The notes: generated by a model from the sequence alone, not told the origin. 7,847 bases of DNA from Limnohabitans sp. (GCA_030729445.1 JANQXJ010000028.1:1-7847); one strand, 5' to 3'; shown: positions 1 to 6,856, counted from the first letter of the stretch. Numbers and translations are program-made.

Positions 1-117
1 GCCCTGCACTTTGGTGGCACGGCCGTTCTCGACAGTGGTCAGTAGGGCGCAGGTGTCGGGGCAGTCGTGCGGGCAGGCGCCACGAACGGTCTGGGAGGCC
101 AATAGGGGGTCGGTCAT
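1..117 (-). CDS. Molybdopterin-dependent oxidoreductase, N-terminal fragment (runs off the left edge)
   Basis: Only the first 39 residues lie in the window. Reading leftward from the ATG at 117-115, the protein carries GACPHDCPDTCALL at residues 13-26. Its cysteines 15, 19 and 23 have the C-x3-C-x3-C spacing typical of the N-terminal 4Fe-4S domain of the BisC/formate-dehydrogenase-like molybdopterin oxidoreductases, and NGRATKVQG follows as expected for that domain. The family binds a bis-MGD molybdenum cofactor and does two-electron redox chemistry; the substrate cannot be told from this fragment. A stop codon lies in frame at 165-163. The only other possible starts are GTG at 162-160 and TTG at 129-127, so the ATG is preferred although no clear Shine-Dalgarno precedes it. 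No twin-arginine signal precedes the cysteine motif, so a cytoplasmic enzyme is likely. It is divergent from the M20 gene, with 144 bp between the two starts. Confidence 0.82.
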   Translation of the reverse strand, partial: MTDPLLASQTVRGACPHDCPDTCALLTTVENGRATKVQG

Positions 118-225
118 GGGGCTGTGCAAAAGGGCGGTCTGGCTGGAGACGAAGGTTCGCACCTATTGTGGCCCAAACACGGCGCACAACGTAGGGCCCG
201 CTTGTCCCCCATGTGCACAGGGGTG

Positions 226-255
226 TTGGCAACTCTGGTCAAGTGTGGCTAGACT
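226..255 (+). promoter_or_regulatory. Sigma70-like promoter immediately upstream of the M20 hydrolase gene
   Basis: TTGGCA at 226-231 matches the -35 consensus at 5 of 6 positions. TAGACT at 250-255 matches the -10 at 4 of 6. The spacer is 18 bp. Transcription would start about 6-7 nt after the -10, at bases 261-263, which is at or next to the ATG at 262. This is a visual match only and no start site has been mapped. Confidence 0.5.
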
Positions 256-261
256 GTACCC

Positions 262-1473
262 ATGAAAATCATCGACTCGATCCTCACCGACGCGGCCAGC
301 ATCGCGGCCATTCGCAAAGACATCCACGCCCACCCCGAGCTGTGCTTCCAAGAAGTGCGCACGGCCGATGTGGTCGCTCAGCAGCTGACCGACTGGGGTA
401 TCCCCATCCACCGCGGCATGGGCACCACGGGTGTGGTCGGCATCGTGCACGGACGCGACGGCGGCGCTTGTGGACGCGGCATTGGTCTGCGCGCCGACAT
501 CGACGCGCTGCCGATGCAAGAGTTCAACACCTTCGCGCACGCCAGCAAACACCAAGGCAAGATGCATGCATGCGGCCACGACGGCCATACCGCCATGTTG
601 CTGGCAGCGGCCAAGCATTTCTCCAAACACCGCGACTTTGACGGCACGGTGTATTTGATCTTCCAACCCGCCGAAGAAGGCGGCGGCGGTGCCCGCGAGA
701 TGATCAAGGACGGCTTGTTTGACAAGTTCCCGATGCAGGCCGTGTTTGGCATGCACAACTGGCCAGGTGCCCCGGTGGGCACCTTTGCCGTGAGTGCTGG
801 CCCCGTGATGGCGTCGAGCAACGAGTTCAAGATCACTGTTCGTGGCAAAGGCAGCCATGCCGCTCTGCCCCACAACGGCATTGACCCGGTGCCAATTGCC
901 TGCCAGATGGTGCAAGGTTTCCAGACCATCATCACCCGCAACAAGAAGCCAGTGGATGCGGGCGTGATCTCGGTCACCATGATCCACGCGGGCGAAGCCA
1001 CCAATGTGGTGCCCGACTCGTGCGAATTACAGGGCACCGTTCGCACCTTCAGCATTGAGGTGCTGGACCTGATTGAAAAGCGCATGCAGCAAGTGGCCGA
1101 GTCGATTTGCGCGGCCTTTGACGCGCAGTGCGAATTCGAATTCCACCGCAACTACCCGCCCACCATCAACAGCCCCTTGGAGGCCGACTTTGCACGCCAA
1201 GTGATGGGTGGCATCGTGGGCGCCGAGCAGGTGATGCCACAAGAGCCCACCATGGGCGCAGAAGACTTCTCCTACATGCTGCAAGCCAAGCCCGGTGCTT
1301 ATGTCTTCATCAGCAACGGCGACGGTGCCCACCGCGAAATGGGCCACGGCGGCGGGCCTTGCACCCTGCACAACCCGAGTTACGACTTCAACGACGACCT
1401 GATCCCCTTGGGCGGCACGTATTGGGTGGAGTTGGCCACACAGTGGCTGGCTCAACCGACCCAACCCGCTTGA
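262..1473 (+). CDS. M20 family amidohydrolase (hippurate hydrolase / N-acyl-amino-acid hydrolase type)
   Basis: A 403-residue protein that aligns by eye along its whole length with M20D amidohydrolases (HipO, aminoacylase, IAA-amino-acid hydrolase), which cleave the amide bond of N-acylated amino acids in the cytoplasm using two metal ions. Motifs in order are HAHPEL (22-27), RADIDALPM (77-85), HACGHDGHT (102-110, with metal ligands C104 and H106), QPAEEGGGG (135-143, with the catalytic or metal glutamates E138/E139), MHNWP (164-168, ligand H165), GKGSHAALP of the lid/dimer domain (195-203), GAEDFSYML (332-340) and LHNPSYDF (369-376, ligand H370). All expected ligands are present, so it should be active; the acyl group and amino acid preferred cannot be read. 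The start is well fixed: an in-frame TAG sits at 250-252 with no start codon between, and the next ATG lies inside the conserved domain. There is no Shine-Dalgarno, and the likely promoter almost touches the ATG. First gene of a probable three-gene operon. Confidence 0.95.
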   Translation: MKIIDSILTDAASIAAIRKDIHAHPELCFQEVRTADVVAQQLTDWGIPIHRGMGTTGVVGIVHGRDGGACGRGIGLRADIDALPMQEFNTFAHASKHQGKMHACGHDGHTAMLLAAAKHFSKHRDFDGTVYLIFQPAEEGGGGAREMIKDGLFDKFPMQAVFGMHNWPGAPVGTFAVSAGPVMASSNEFKITVRGKGSHAALPHNGIDPVPIACQMVQGFQTIITRNKKPVDAGVISVTMIHAGEATNVVPDSCELQGTVRTFSIEVLDLIEKRMQQVAESICAAFDAQCEFEFHRNYPPTINSPLEADFARQVMGGIVGAEQVMPQEPTMGAEDFSYMLQAKPGAYVFISNGDGAHREMGHGGGPCTLHNPSYDFNDDLIPLGGTYWVELATQWLAQPTQPA

Positions 1474-1484
1474 CCGGGCCCCGC

Positions 1485-2573
1485 ATGCAAGACAGCCAAC
1501 ATGGCTTTTCCAAAAGCTACGCACAAGCCCGGGACCAATTCCTCAACGCTGCCCAAACCGCAGGCCTGCAGGTGGACTCCAACATCCATCCCCTGCCTGG
1601 CCGGGAAGGTGAAACTTTGGCCATGGACGTGGTGCTGGATGGTGCACCCGATGCCAACGCCTTGCTGGTCATCAGCAGCGCTTGTCACGGCGTGGAAGGT
1701 TATTGCGGCTCCGGGGTGCAAATACATGCGCTGCACAACCCCGCTTGGCGTGAAGCGGCCAAGGCCCAAGGCGTGGCCGTGCTCTACATCCATGCCCTCA
1801 ACCCTCACGGGTTCTCGCATGTGCGCCGGGTCACCCACGAGAACGTGGACATTAACCGCAATTTCCAGGACTTCTCCAAACCTTTGCCCGACAACCCGGC
1901 CTATCGAGAAATCCATTCCCTGCTGCTGCCCGATGTCTGGCCTCCTGATGCGTCCAACGCAGCAGCGACTGCGCAATACATTGCTGAGCGCGGCATGAAA
2001 GCTTACCAAGCTGCCGTATCCAAAGGACAGCATGAGTTCCCAGAGGGTTTGTTTTTTGGGGGGCAAGCGCCCACTTGGAGCAACCTCACTTTGCGCTCGG
2101 TATTGAAAAAGTACGGCCAGCGCTGCCAAAAAATGGCTTGGATCGACCTGCACACGGGACTGGGTCCCAGTGGAGTGGGTGAACGCATTTTTGCCTGCGC
2201 CGACGATGCCGCAGCCTTTGCGCGTGCCAAAGCATGGTGGGGGCAGGGCATCACCTCGATTTACGACGGCTCATCCAGCTCCCCCATGCTCACGGGACTC
2301 ATGTGGATGGCGGCATATCAGGAGTGCCCACAAGCTCAGTACACCGGTATTGCTCTGGAGTACGGTACTCAACCCCCTGAGCGGGTCATTCACGCCCTGC
2401 GTGGCGACCATTGGCTACAAGTTCATCCCGAGGCTTCTGAGGCCCTGAAACAGCAAATCAAACAAGACCTGATGAACGCTTTCTACACCGATACCGACGC
2501 ATGGCGTACCCAGATTGTTGACCAAGCCATGGATGCGATGCACCAGGCCGTTAGGGGATTACGCGCACCATGA
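1485..2573 (+). CDS. DUF2817 family protein, M14-like zinc carboxypeptidase fold
   Basis: A 362-residue protein. The pattern of a zinc carboxypeptidase of the M14/succinylglutamate desuccinylase superfamily, in its DUF2817 branch, is visible. It shows SACHGVEGYCGSG (65-77) with probable zinc ligands H68 and E71, NPHGF (106-110) and ENVDINRNF (119-127) as the substrate-binding Asn-Arg segment, IDLHTGLG (220-227) with the third ligand H223, and ALEYGTQ (290-296) with E292 as the likely catalytic glutamate. The substrate is not known for this family; peptide or amide hydrolysis is inferred from the fold. No signal peptide is seen, so it is probably cytoplasmic. The reading frame is open back to 1128, but that part overlaps the M20 gene in another frame and has no family similarity, so the ATG at 1485 is chosen. 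The gap to the M20 stop is 11 bp with no clear Shine-Dalgarno, which suggests translational coupling. Its stop overlaps the next start by ATGA. Confidence 0.88.
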   Translation: MQDSQHGFSKSYAQARDQFLNAAQTAGLQVDSNIHPLPGREGETLAMDVVLDGAPDANALLVISSACHGVEGYCGSGVQIHALHNPAWREAAKAQGVAVLYIHALNPHGFSHVRRVTHENVDINRNFQDFSKPLPDNPAYREIHSLLLPDVWPPDASNAAATAQYIAERGMKAYQAAVSKGQHEFPEGLFFGGQAPTWSNLTLRSVLKKYGQRCQKMAWIDLHTGLGPSGVGERIFACADDAAAFARAKAWWGQGITSIYDGSSSSPMLTGLMWMAAYQECPQAQYTGIALEYGTQPPERVIHALRGDHWLQVHPEASEALKQQIKQDLMNAFYTDTDAWRTQIVDQAMDAMHQAVRGLRAP

Positions 2574-3529
2574 GCACACCTCGTATTTTGGTCTTGGGCG
2601 GCAGCGGCTTTGTCGGCCGCCAGGTCTGCGAACAACTCGCCCGCCTGGGCTGGCACATCACCGTGCCCACTCGCCGCGCCGTGAATGCAGCCAGCGTGCA
2701 AAGCCTGCCCGGGCTGACGGTGATCGAGGCCTCTGTTCACAAGGAAGCCGATCTGGCCCGGCTCATGCCCGGCCATGATGCGGTGGTCAACCTGGTGGCC
2801 GTGCTGCATGGCAATGAAGAGCGCTTCGAGCAGGTGCATGTTGATTTGCCTGGAAAAATCGCCAGCGCCATGAAAAAAGCCGGTGTTCAGCGCCTGGTGC
2901 ACGTCAGCGCTTTGGGTGCTGATCAGCAAGGCCCCTCGATGTACCAGCGCAGCAAGGCGCGGGGCGAGACGGTTCTGCACAACGCCGGGCTGCAGCTGAC
3001 GGTGTTGCGCCCCAGCGTGATCTTTGGTGCCGAGGACAAATTTCTGAACCTGTTTGCTGACCTGCAAGCCGTGGCGCCTTTCATGCCACTGGCCGGCAGT
3101 GGCACGCGCTTTCAGCCTGTGTGGGTGGGCGATGTGGCCCGCGCCGTGGTCGTTTGTCTGCAAAAGCTGGACACCGTGGGTCAGACCTACGAACTCTGCG
3201 GCCCGGACGTGATGACCTTGGGTGAGTTGGTCCAGCGTGCGGGTCAGTGGGCGGGTGTGAACCAGGGCCGAGGCCGCCCGGTCATCGGTTTGCCGATGTG
3301 GGTGGGCTGGTTGCAAGCTGCGGCCATGGAGTTGGCACCGGGTGAGCCATTGATGAGCCGGGACAACCTGGCGTCGATGAAAGTGGACAACATCGCCACG
3401 GACCAATATCCCGGTCTTCAGGCTTTGGGCATCGCCGCAGCTTCGGCAGCGGGCGTCGCACCAACCTATTTGGGCCACCGCGGCCCACGCAGCAAGTTGA
3501 ACCGCTGGCGTGCGGGGGCTGGGCGCTGA
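2570..3529 (+). CDS. Complex I NDUFA9-like NAD(P)-binding protein (atypical SDR)
   Basis: A 319-residue protein with an N-terminal Rossmann fold. It has ILVLGGSGFVG at 6-16 (GxxGxxG dinucleotide loop), a basic T33-R35-R36 after the second strand that may favour NADP(H), VVNLVAVLHG (72-81), and LVHVSALGAD (109-118). It then has the YQRSK motif (Y125, K129) followed by ARGE, and VLRPSVIFG (145-153). This order is that of the bacterial proteins named 'complex I NDUFA9 subunit family', atypical short-chain dehydrogenases related to the mitochondrial accessory subunit. Bacterial members are not shown to be complex I subunits; sugar or quinone-related chemistry is possible. No membrane segment is evident. 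A Shine-Dalgarno AGGGGA lies at 2553-2558, 11 nt before the ATG. The start overlaps the DUF2817 stop by 4 bp, so the two are translationally coupled. It is the last gene of the block and is followed by a 274-bp gap. Confidence 0.88.
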   Translation: MSTPRILVLGGSGFVGRQVCEQLARLGWHITVPTRRAVNAASVQSLPGLTVIEASVHKEADLARLMPGHDAVVNLVAVLHGNEERFEQVHVDLPGKIASAMKKAGVQRLVHVSALGADQQGPSMYQRSKARGETVLHNAGLQLTVLRPSVIFGAEDKFLNLFADLQAVAPFMPLAGSGTRFQPVWVGDVARAVVVCLQKLDTVGQTYELCGPDVMTLGELVQRAGQWAGVNQGRGRPVIGLPMWVGWLQAAAMELAPGEPLMSRDNLASMKVDNIATDQYPGLQALGIAAASAAGVAPTYLGHRGPRSKLNRWRAGAGR

Positions 3530-3803
3530 GTTCTCGCCTTACAGGGCTGTGATTCTTGGGTGGTTTGAGTGTTGGTGGTCTCAGTTGAGGGTGTGTGAGG
3601 GGATGCGGCGGGTTCCTCATGACGGGGTACCGTGAATCGTCACCCGCCGCATCCCCTCACACACCTTGGAGTGATCGAACCTTGCATCCCCCTGCTGTGG
3701 ACCTACTCTTGGTTCATTCCGATTCACAACACTTTGCCGACTGCGGGGCCTCCTCTCACGCCTGTGACCGTTAACATGCAGGGTCTGATTTCCGGGAGAA
3801 AAA
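3530..3803. other. Non-coding gap between the NDUFA9-like gene and the GST gene
   Basis: No convincing gene is present. The first 60 bases are rich in G and T with two loose copies of GGTGGT...TTGAG. The middle holds the long inverted repeat described separately. The last 130 bases should contain the GST promoter, but no hexamer pair with good spacing was found. The Shine-Dalgarno GGGAGA at 3794-3799 belongs to the GST gene. Open frames crossing the inverted repeat on both strands simply read the same palindrome and do not look like proteins. Confidence 0.6.
3590..3665. repeat. Perfect 24-bp inverted repeat around a 28-nt centre
   Basis: Bases 3590-3613 are the exact reverse complement of 3642-3665; the core reads GAGGGGATGCGGCGGGT on the left and its complement on the right. 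One G-U and one A-U pair can extend the RNA stem outward to 3588/3667. The 28-nt centre holds a smaller hairpin, ACGG-GGTA-CCGT at 3622-3633. A transcript would fold into a very stable hairpin, which could stop transcription from the upstream operon or protect its 3' end. Neither strand has a T-tract after the stem, so it is not a textbook intrinsic terminator. A stem this long and perfect also fits a dispersed palindromic element of the REP/MITE kind. The structure is certain, the role is not. Confidence 0.85.
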
Positions 3804-4487
3804 ATGATCCAGCTCTACATCGCCAACAAAAACTATTCGTCCTGGTCTATGCGCCCTTGGGTGCTGCTGCGCCAAGCGGGCATCGACTTTGAAGAGATCT
3901 ATGTGCGCTTTGACAGCTTCGCGCCCGACTCGCAGTTCAAGGCCGCGCTCAAAGACGTCAACCCGGTAGGCAAGGTGCCCGTGCTGTTGCACGATGGCCT
4001 GGCCGTGTGGGACACCCTGGCGATTGCCGAATACGTGGCCGAGCAGTTCCCTGAAAAACAGCTTTGGCCGCAAGACCGCGCTGCCCGGGCTCGTGCGCGA
4101 AGCGTCTGCGCCGAAATGCACAGCGGCTTTTCGGGTCTGCGCAGCGCCTGCCCGATGAACATCGAGGCGCACCTGCCTGAAATTGGCGCTTTGGCCCTGC
4201 GCGACAAACCCGCCGTGCTCGCAGATCTGAACCGCATTTGCAGCCTGTGGAGTGGTCTGCTGCAAGAACACGGCGGCCCCATGCTTTTTGGCCATTTCAC
4301 CGTGGCCGATGCCTACTTTGCCCCGGTGGTCATGCGTCTGAAAACCTACGCCCTGCCGGTGCCGGCCGATGTGGCCGCCTACATGGAACGCGTGTGCGCC
4401 CTGCCCGGCGTCAAAGCCTGGATCGATGAGGCGCTGGCCGAGCAGGACTTCATCGACTTCGAAGAGCCTTTCCGGCTTTCTCGCTGA
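3804..4487 (+). CDS. Glutathione S-transferase family protein
   Basis: A 227-residue cytosolic GST-fold protein. The N-terminal thioredoxin-like domain (about 1-82) has NKNYSSWSMRPW (9-20), where S12 or S13 is the likely residue that activates the glutathione thiol, GKVPVL (57-61 plus L62) with the cis-proline P59, and VWDTLAIAEYVAE (68-80), the glutathione-contacting segment. The helical C-terminal domain (about 90-215) carries FTVADAYFAP (165-174), the conserved capping box of GSTs. The variant belongs to the bacterial group beginning with the NKNYSSWSLR-type sequence. Its substrate is unknown; detoxification or an isomerase-like reaction is possible. The Shine-Dalgarno GGGAGA at 3794-3799 supports the ATG at 3804. 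The cca gene begins 14 bp after the stop, so the two genes are probably co-transcribed. Confidence 0.93.
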   Translation: MIQLYIANKNYSSWSMRPWVLLRQAGIDFEEIYVRFDSFAPDSQFKAALKDVNPVGKVPVLLHDGLAVWDTLAIAEYVAEQFPEKQLWPQDRAARARARSVCAEMHSGFSGLRSACPMNIEAHLPEIGALALRDKPAVLADLNRICSLWSGLLQEHGGPMLFGHFTVADAYFAPVVMRLKTYALPVPADVAAYMERVCALPGVKAWIDEALAEQDFIDFEEPFRLSR

Positions 4488-4501
4488 AGGCAGACACGGA
4501 C

Positions 4502-5752
4502 ATGCAGGTTTTTGTCGTCGGCGGTGCGGTACGTGATGCCTTGATGGGTGAACGCGTGAACGACCGCGACTGGGTGGTGGTGGGCAGCACGCCCGAGGCC
4601 ATGACCGCGCAGGGCTTTGTGCCAGTAGGCAAGGACTTTCCGGTGTTTTTGCACCCGCAGACCCGCGAGGAATACGCGCTGGCCCGCACTGAGCGCAAGA
4701 CAGCGCGGGGCTACAAAGGTTTTGCGGTGCAGGCCGCGCCCGACGTCACGCTCGAAGAAGACCTGGCCCGGCGCGACCTCACGGTCAACGCCATGGCCGT
4801 GCCCGAGGCGCTGGCGCACAAAGCCCCCAGCGCCTGGACAGGCAAGATCGTTGACCCATACGGTGGCCAGCGTGACCTGCAAGCCAAGGTGCTGCGCCAC
4901 GTGACCGAGGCCTTTGCCGAAGACCCGGTGCGCATCCTGCGGCTGGGACGCTTTGCTGCGCGTTTTTCCGACTTCTCTGTAGCCGATGAAACGATGGCCT
5001 TGATGCGCCAGATGGTCGAGGACGGCGAGGTGGACCACTTGGTGCCCGAACGCGTCTGGCAAGAGTTGGTCAAAGGCATGATGAGCGATCGGCCCTCTCG
5101 CATGTTCGAGGTACTGCGCACATGCGGCGCCCTGAAGGTGCTGCTGCCCGAAATGGACCGTTTGTGGGGCGTGCCCCAGCGCCCGGAATACCACCCCGAA
5201 ATCGACACGGGCGTGCACATGATGCTGGTGATGGACATGGCTGCACGCTTGAACATGCCGCTGTCGGTGCGTGTGGCCTGCCTGATGCACGACCTGGGCA
5301 AAGGCACCACACCTGCCGACGTGCTGCCACGCCACATCGGCCACGAAGGGCGCAGCGTCAAATTGCTGCAAAAGGTGTGTGAGCGCCTGCGCGTGCCGAC
5401 CGACTGCAAGGAACTGGCCGAGGTGGTGGCACGTGAACACGGCAACATCCACCGCAGCGCCGAGCTCGGGCCAGAGGCCTTGATGCGATTGCTCGACCGT
5501 TGTGACGCCATTCGCCAGCCCGAGCGCTTTGCACGGGTGCTGCAAGCGTGTGAATGCGATGCCCGAGGGCGTTTGGGTTTTGAAGCTGCGGCTTATCCGC
5601 AGGCTGCGCGCTTGCTCAAAGCCCAGCAGGCCGCGCTGTCCGTGGAGACTGCGCCGATCGCTCAGGATGCGTCAGCACAAGGGCTGAAAGGCCCCAAGAT
5701 TGGTGAGCAGATCGCCAAAGCCCGCGTCAATGCCATCGCAGCCTCTTTGTAG
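4502..5752 (+). CDS. cca: Multifunctional CCA-adding enzyme (tRNA nucleotidyltransferase with HD domain)
   Basis: A 416-residue protein, close to the 412 of the E. coli enzyme. It adds or repairs the 3' CCA of tRNA without a nucleic-acid template. The head domain has VVGGAVRDALMG (5-16), the metal-binding DRD (D21, D23) in VNDRDWVVVGST, and RRDLTVNAMAV (90-100). The neck has DPVRILRLGRFAARF (141-155), and PERVWQEL (182-189) follows. The C-terminal half contains an HD phosphohydrolase domain with CLMHDLGKGTTP (260-271; H263, D264) and flanking histidines H231, H239, H278 and H281. In Cca this domain gives 2',3'-cyclic phosphodiesterase, 2'-nucleotidase and phosphatase activities. All key residues are present, so it should be the full multifunctional form. 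A weak Shine-Dalgarno GAAGG at 4486-4490 overlaps the GST stop. It converges with trxC, whose stop lies 71 bp downstream. Confidence 0.97.
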   Translation: MQVFVVGGAVRDALMGERVNDRDWVVVGSTPEAMTAQGFVPVGKDFPVFLHPQTREEYALARTERKTARGYKGFAVQAAPDVTLEEDLARRDLTVNAMAVPEALAHKAPSAWTGKIVDPYGGQRDLQAKVLRHVTEAFAEDPVRILRLGRFAARFSDFSVADETMALMRQMVEDGEVDHLVPERVWQELVKGMMSDRPSRMFEVLRTCGALKVLLPEMDRLWGVPQRPEYHPEIDTGVHMMLVMDMAARLNMPLSVRVACLMHDLGKGTTPADVLPRHIGHEGRSVKLLQKVCERLRVPTDCKELAEVVAREHGNIHRSAELGPEALMRLLDRCDAIRQPERFARVLQACECDARGRLGFEAAAYPQAARLLKAQQAALSVETAPIAQDASAQGLKGPKIGEQIAKARVNAIAASL

Positions 5753-5823
5753 GAGCGTTCTCTGACAGCGATCAAACCGCCCCAAAGGCTTCGCCACCGG
5801 AAACCGCTCCGACAAAGCCACCT

Positions 5824-6270
5824 TCAAAGGTGCGAACGCGTCCAGTCGGCAATGTCTTGCGCGGTGCGAAATGCACCCGCCTGACGGGCGACTTCTTTAC
5901 CACCGACAAACAAGGCAAGTGTGGGGATGCTGCGGATGTTGAAGCGGGCGGCGATGGCCTGCGCTTCTTCGGTGTTGAGTTTGGCCACCCGCACTTGGGG
6001 CTCCAACAGGCCAGCGGCCTGCTCATAAGCCGGGGCCATCATCCGGCAAGGACCGCACCAAGGGGCCCAAAAATCGACCAACACCGGCGCATGGCTGCGG
6101 CCGATGTGCTTGTCGAAGCTGGCAGCGTCCAGTTCCAACGGATGGCCGTCAAAAAGAGGTTTGTGGCACTGTCCGCAATCGGGTGCGTTGTGCAGGTCAG
6201 CCACACGCACGCGGTTGGTGGTGTGGCAATGCGGACAAACAATGTGCAAAGCGCTGGCTGAATCGGTCAT
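5824..6270 (-). CDS. trxC: Thioredoxin 2 (TrxC) with N-terminal zinc ribbon
   Basis: A 148-residue protein, a typical length for TrxC. The N-terminal zinc ribbon has CPHC (C12, C15) and CGQC (C32, C35). The thioredoxin fold follows, with DFWAPWCGPCRMMAP (66-80) containing the redox pair C72/C75, the conserved cis-proline in RSIPTL (P116), and LFVGGKEV (120-127). TrxC reduces disulfides in cytoplasmic proteins with electrons from thioredoxin reductase; its zinc centre tunes redox potential, and the family is linked to oxidative stress. A good Shine-Dalgarno AGGGGA at 6280-6275 lies 4 nt before the ATG. It lies 95 bp downstream of infA on the same strand, so it may share that transcript or have its own promoter in the gap. 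It converges with cca, and no clear terminator is visible in the 71 bp between them. Confidence 0.96.
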   Translation of the reverse strand: MTDSASALHIVCPHCHTTNRVRVADLHNAPDCGQCHKPLFDGHPLELDAASFDKHIGRSHAPVLVDFWAPWCGPCRMMAPAYEQAAGLLEPQVRVAKLNTEEAQAIAARFNIRSIPTLALFVGGKEVARQAGAFRTAQDIADWTRSHL

Positions 6271-6365
6271 GGAATCCCCTGTATTTCAAAAACAATTGGG
6301 GGCCATGCTGCACGATTCAAGGCCCAATCGCCCTGATTCAGGTCAAGGCGAAGAGCCGGACAAAC

Positions 6366-6626
6366 TCAGCGTGCAGGTGGGCGGCGCGGCGCCATGGGGG
6401 CACGACCCGCCAGGTGACGGAAGCTGATGCGGCCTTTGCTCAGGTCGTAAGGCGAGAGCTCAAGGGTCACACGGTCACCCGCCAAAATGCGGATGTGGTT
6501 CTTGCGCATCTTGCCAGCCGAATAAGCAATCAGTTGGTGGCCGTTGTCCAGGGTCACGCGAAAACGGGTGTCGGGCAACACCTCGTTGACCACGCCCATC
6601 AGTTCAATCAGTTCTTCTTTAGCCAT
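6366..6626 (-). CDS. infA: Translation initiation factor IF-1, variant with basic C-terminal tail
   Basis: An 86-residue IF-1 of the S1/OB-fold type that binds the 30S A site and assists IF-2 and IF-3. Nearly the whole length matches E. coli IF-1: MAKEELIELMG, FRVTLDNGH (22-30), GKMRKNHIRILAGDRV (38-53) and ELSPYDLSKGRISFR (56-70). The E. coli protein (72 residues) ends at about this point. Here a tail of about 15 residues rich in arginine, proline and alanine follows (HLAGRAPMAPRRPPAR region, 71-86). It does not lie in a ribosomal protein operon. Betaproteobacteria commonly carry a second infA outside that operon, and this is probably that copy. The upstream small gene ends 14 bp before its start, so they likely share a transcript. 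The Shine-Dalgarno is weak (GAGAAAG about 10 nt upstream). Confidence 0.95.
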   Translation of the reverse strand: MAKEELIELMGVVNEVLPDTRFRVTLDNGHQLIAYSAGKMRKNHIRILAGDRVTLELSPYDLSKGRISFRHLAGRAPMAPRRPPAR

Positions 6627-6640
6627 TTAAAACGTCTTTC

Positions 6641-6856
6641 TCAAAGCAGGATCGGTTTTGTCGTCTGGCGCTCTACCCACAACAAGCCTTCATCGAGGGC
6701 GTATTGGCTGGCGGCGGCCGGGGTGGCGAATTCGGGCACAAACCGCATCACACGGTCGGTGCTGGCGCTGCCACGGCCACTGGCCACGGACACTTGCGCG
6801 CCAAATGCGCCATTGGGCAAAGCCCTGACGCACGGCTGAATTCGGAATTTTCCCAT
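6641..6856 (-). CDS. Small uncharacterised protein upstream of infA
   Basis: A 71-residue product from the ATG at 6856-6854. I do not recognise a named family. It has a basic, strand-like start (KFRIQPCVRALPNGAFGAQV), then a DRVMRFVPEF segment, then an alanine-rich probable helix (ATPAAASQYALDEGLLWVE). This alternation of a short beta-sheet and an amphipathic helix looks like a real small cytoplasmic protein. The reverse strand also stays open here, so the call is moderate. An ATG at 6892-6890 would add 12 residues, but those codons are AT-rich (TCA, TAT, TGT) unlike the rest, and a -10-like TAAAAT lies just before that ATG. The shorter start is therefore preferred, although neither has a Shine-Dalgarno. 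The frame is open further upstream to 7087, but that part is low-complexity and unlike a protein. The 14-bp gap to infA suggests one operon. Confidence 0.55.
   Translation of the reverse strand: MGKFRIQPCVRALPNGAFGAQVSVASGRGSASTDRVMRFVPEFATPAAASQYALDEGLLWVERQTTKPILL

Noticed and set aside
163..987. Long minus-strand open frame opposite the M20 gene
   Set aside because: It is histidine- and alanine-rich and unlike any family, and it mirrors the strong codon bias of the M20 gene, which has all expected motifs. It is an antisense shadow.
1128..1484. Upstream extension of the DUF2817 frame
   Set aside because: The translated part is arginine/proline-rich, overlaps the M20 gene out of frame and has no family similarity; the real protein begins at 1485.
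3632..3892. Possible GTG-started small gene reading from the inverted repeat into the GST gene
   Set aside because: It begins inside the palindrome, a similar peptide start is read on the other strand because of the inverted repeat, and it overlaps the GST gene out of frame.
4379..5545. A 388-residue open frame on the minus strand opposite cca
   Set aside because: It is rich in His, Gln and Val with no motifs, whereas the plus strand encodes a complete Cca with all catalytic residues.
5753..5823. Terminator between convergent cca and trxC
   Set aside because: Only GGAGCG/CGCTCC (5752-5757 and 5809-5814) and very short stems were found, with no T-run on either strand, so no terminator is called.
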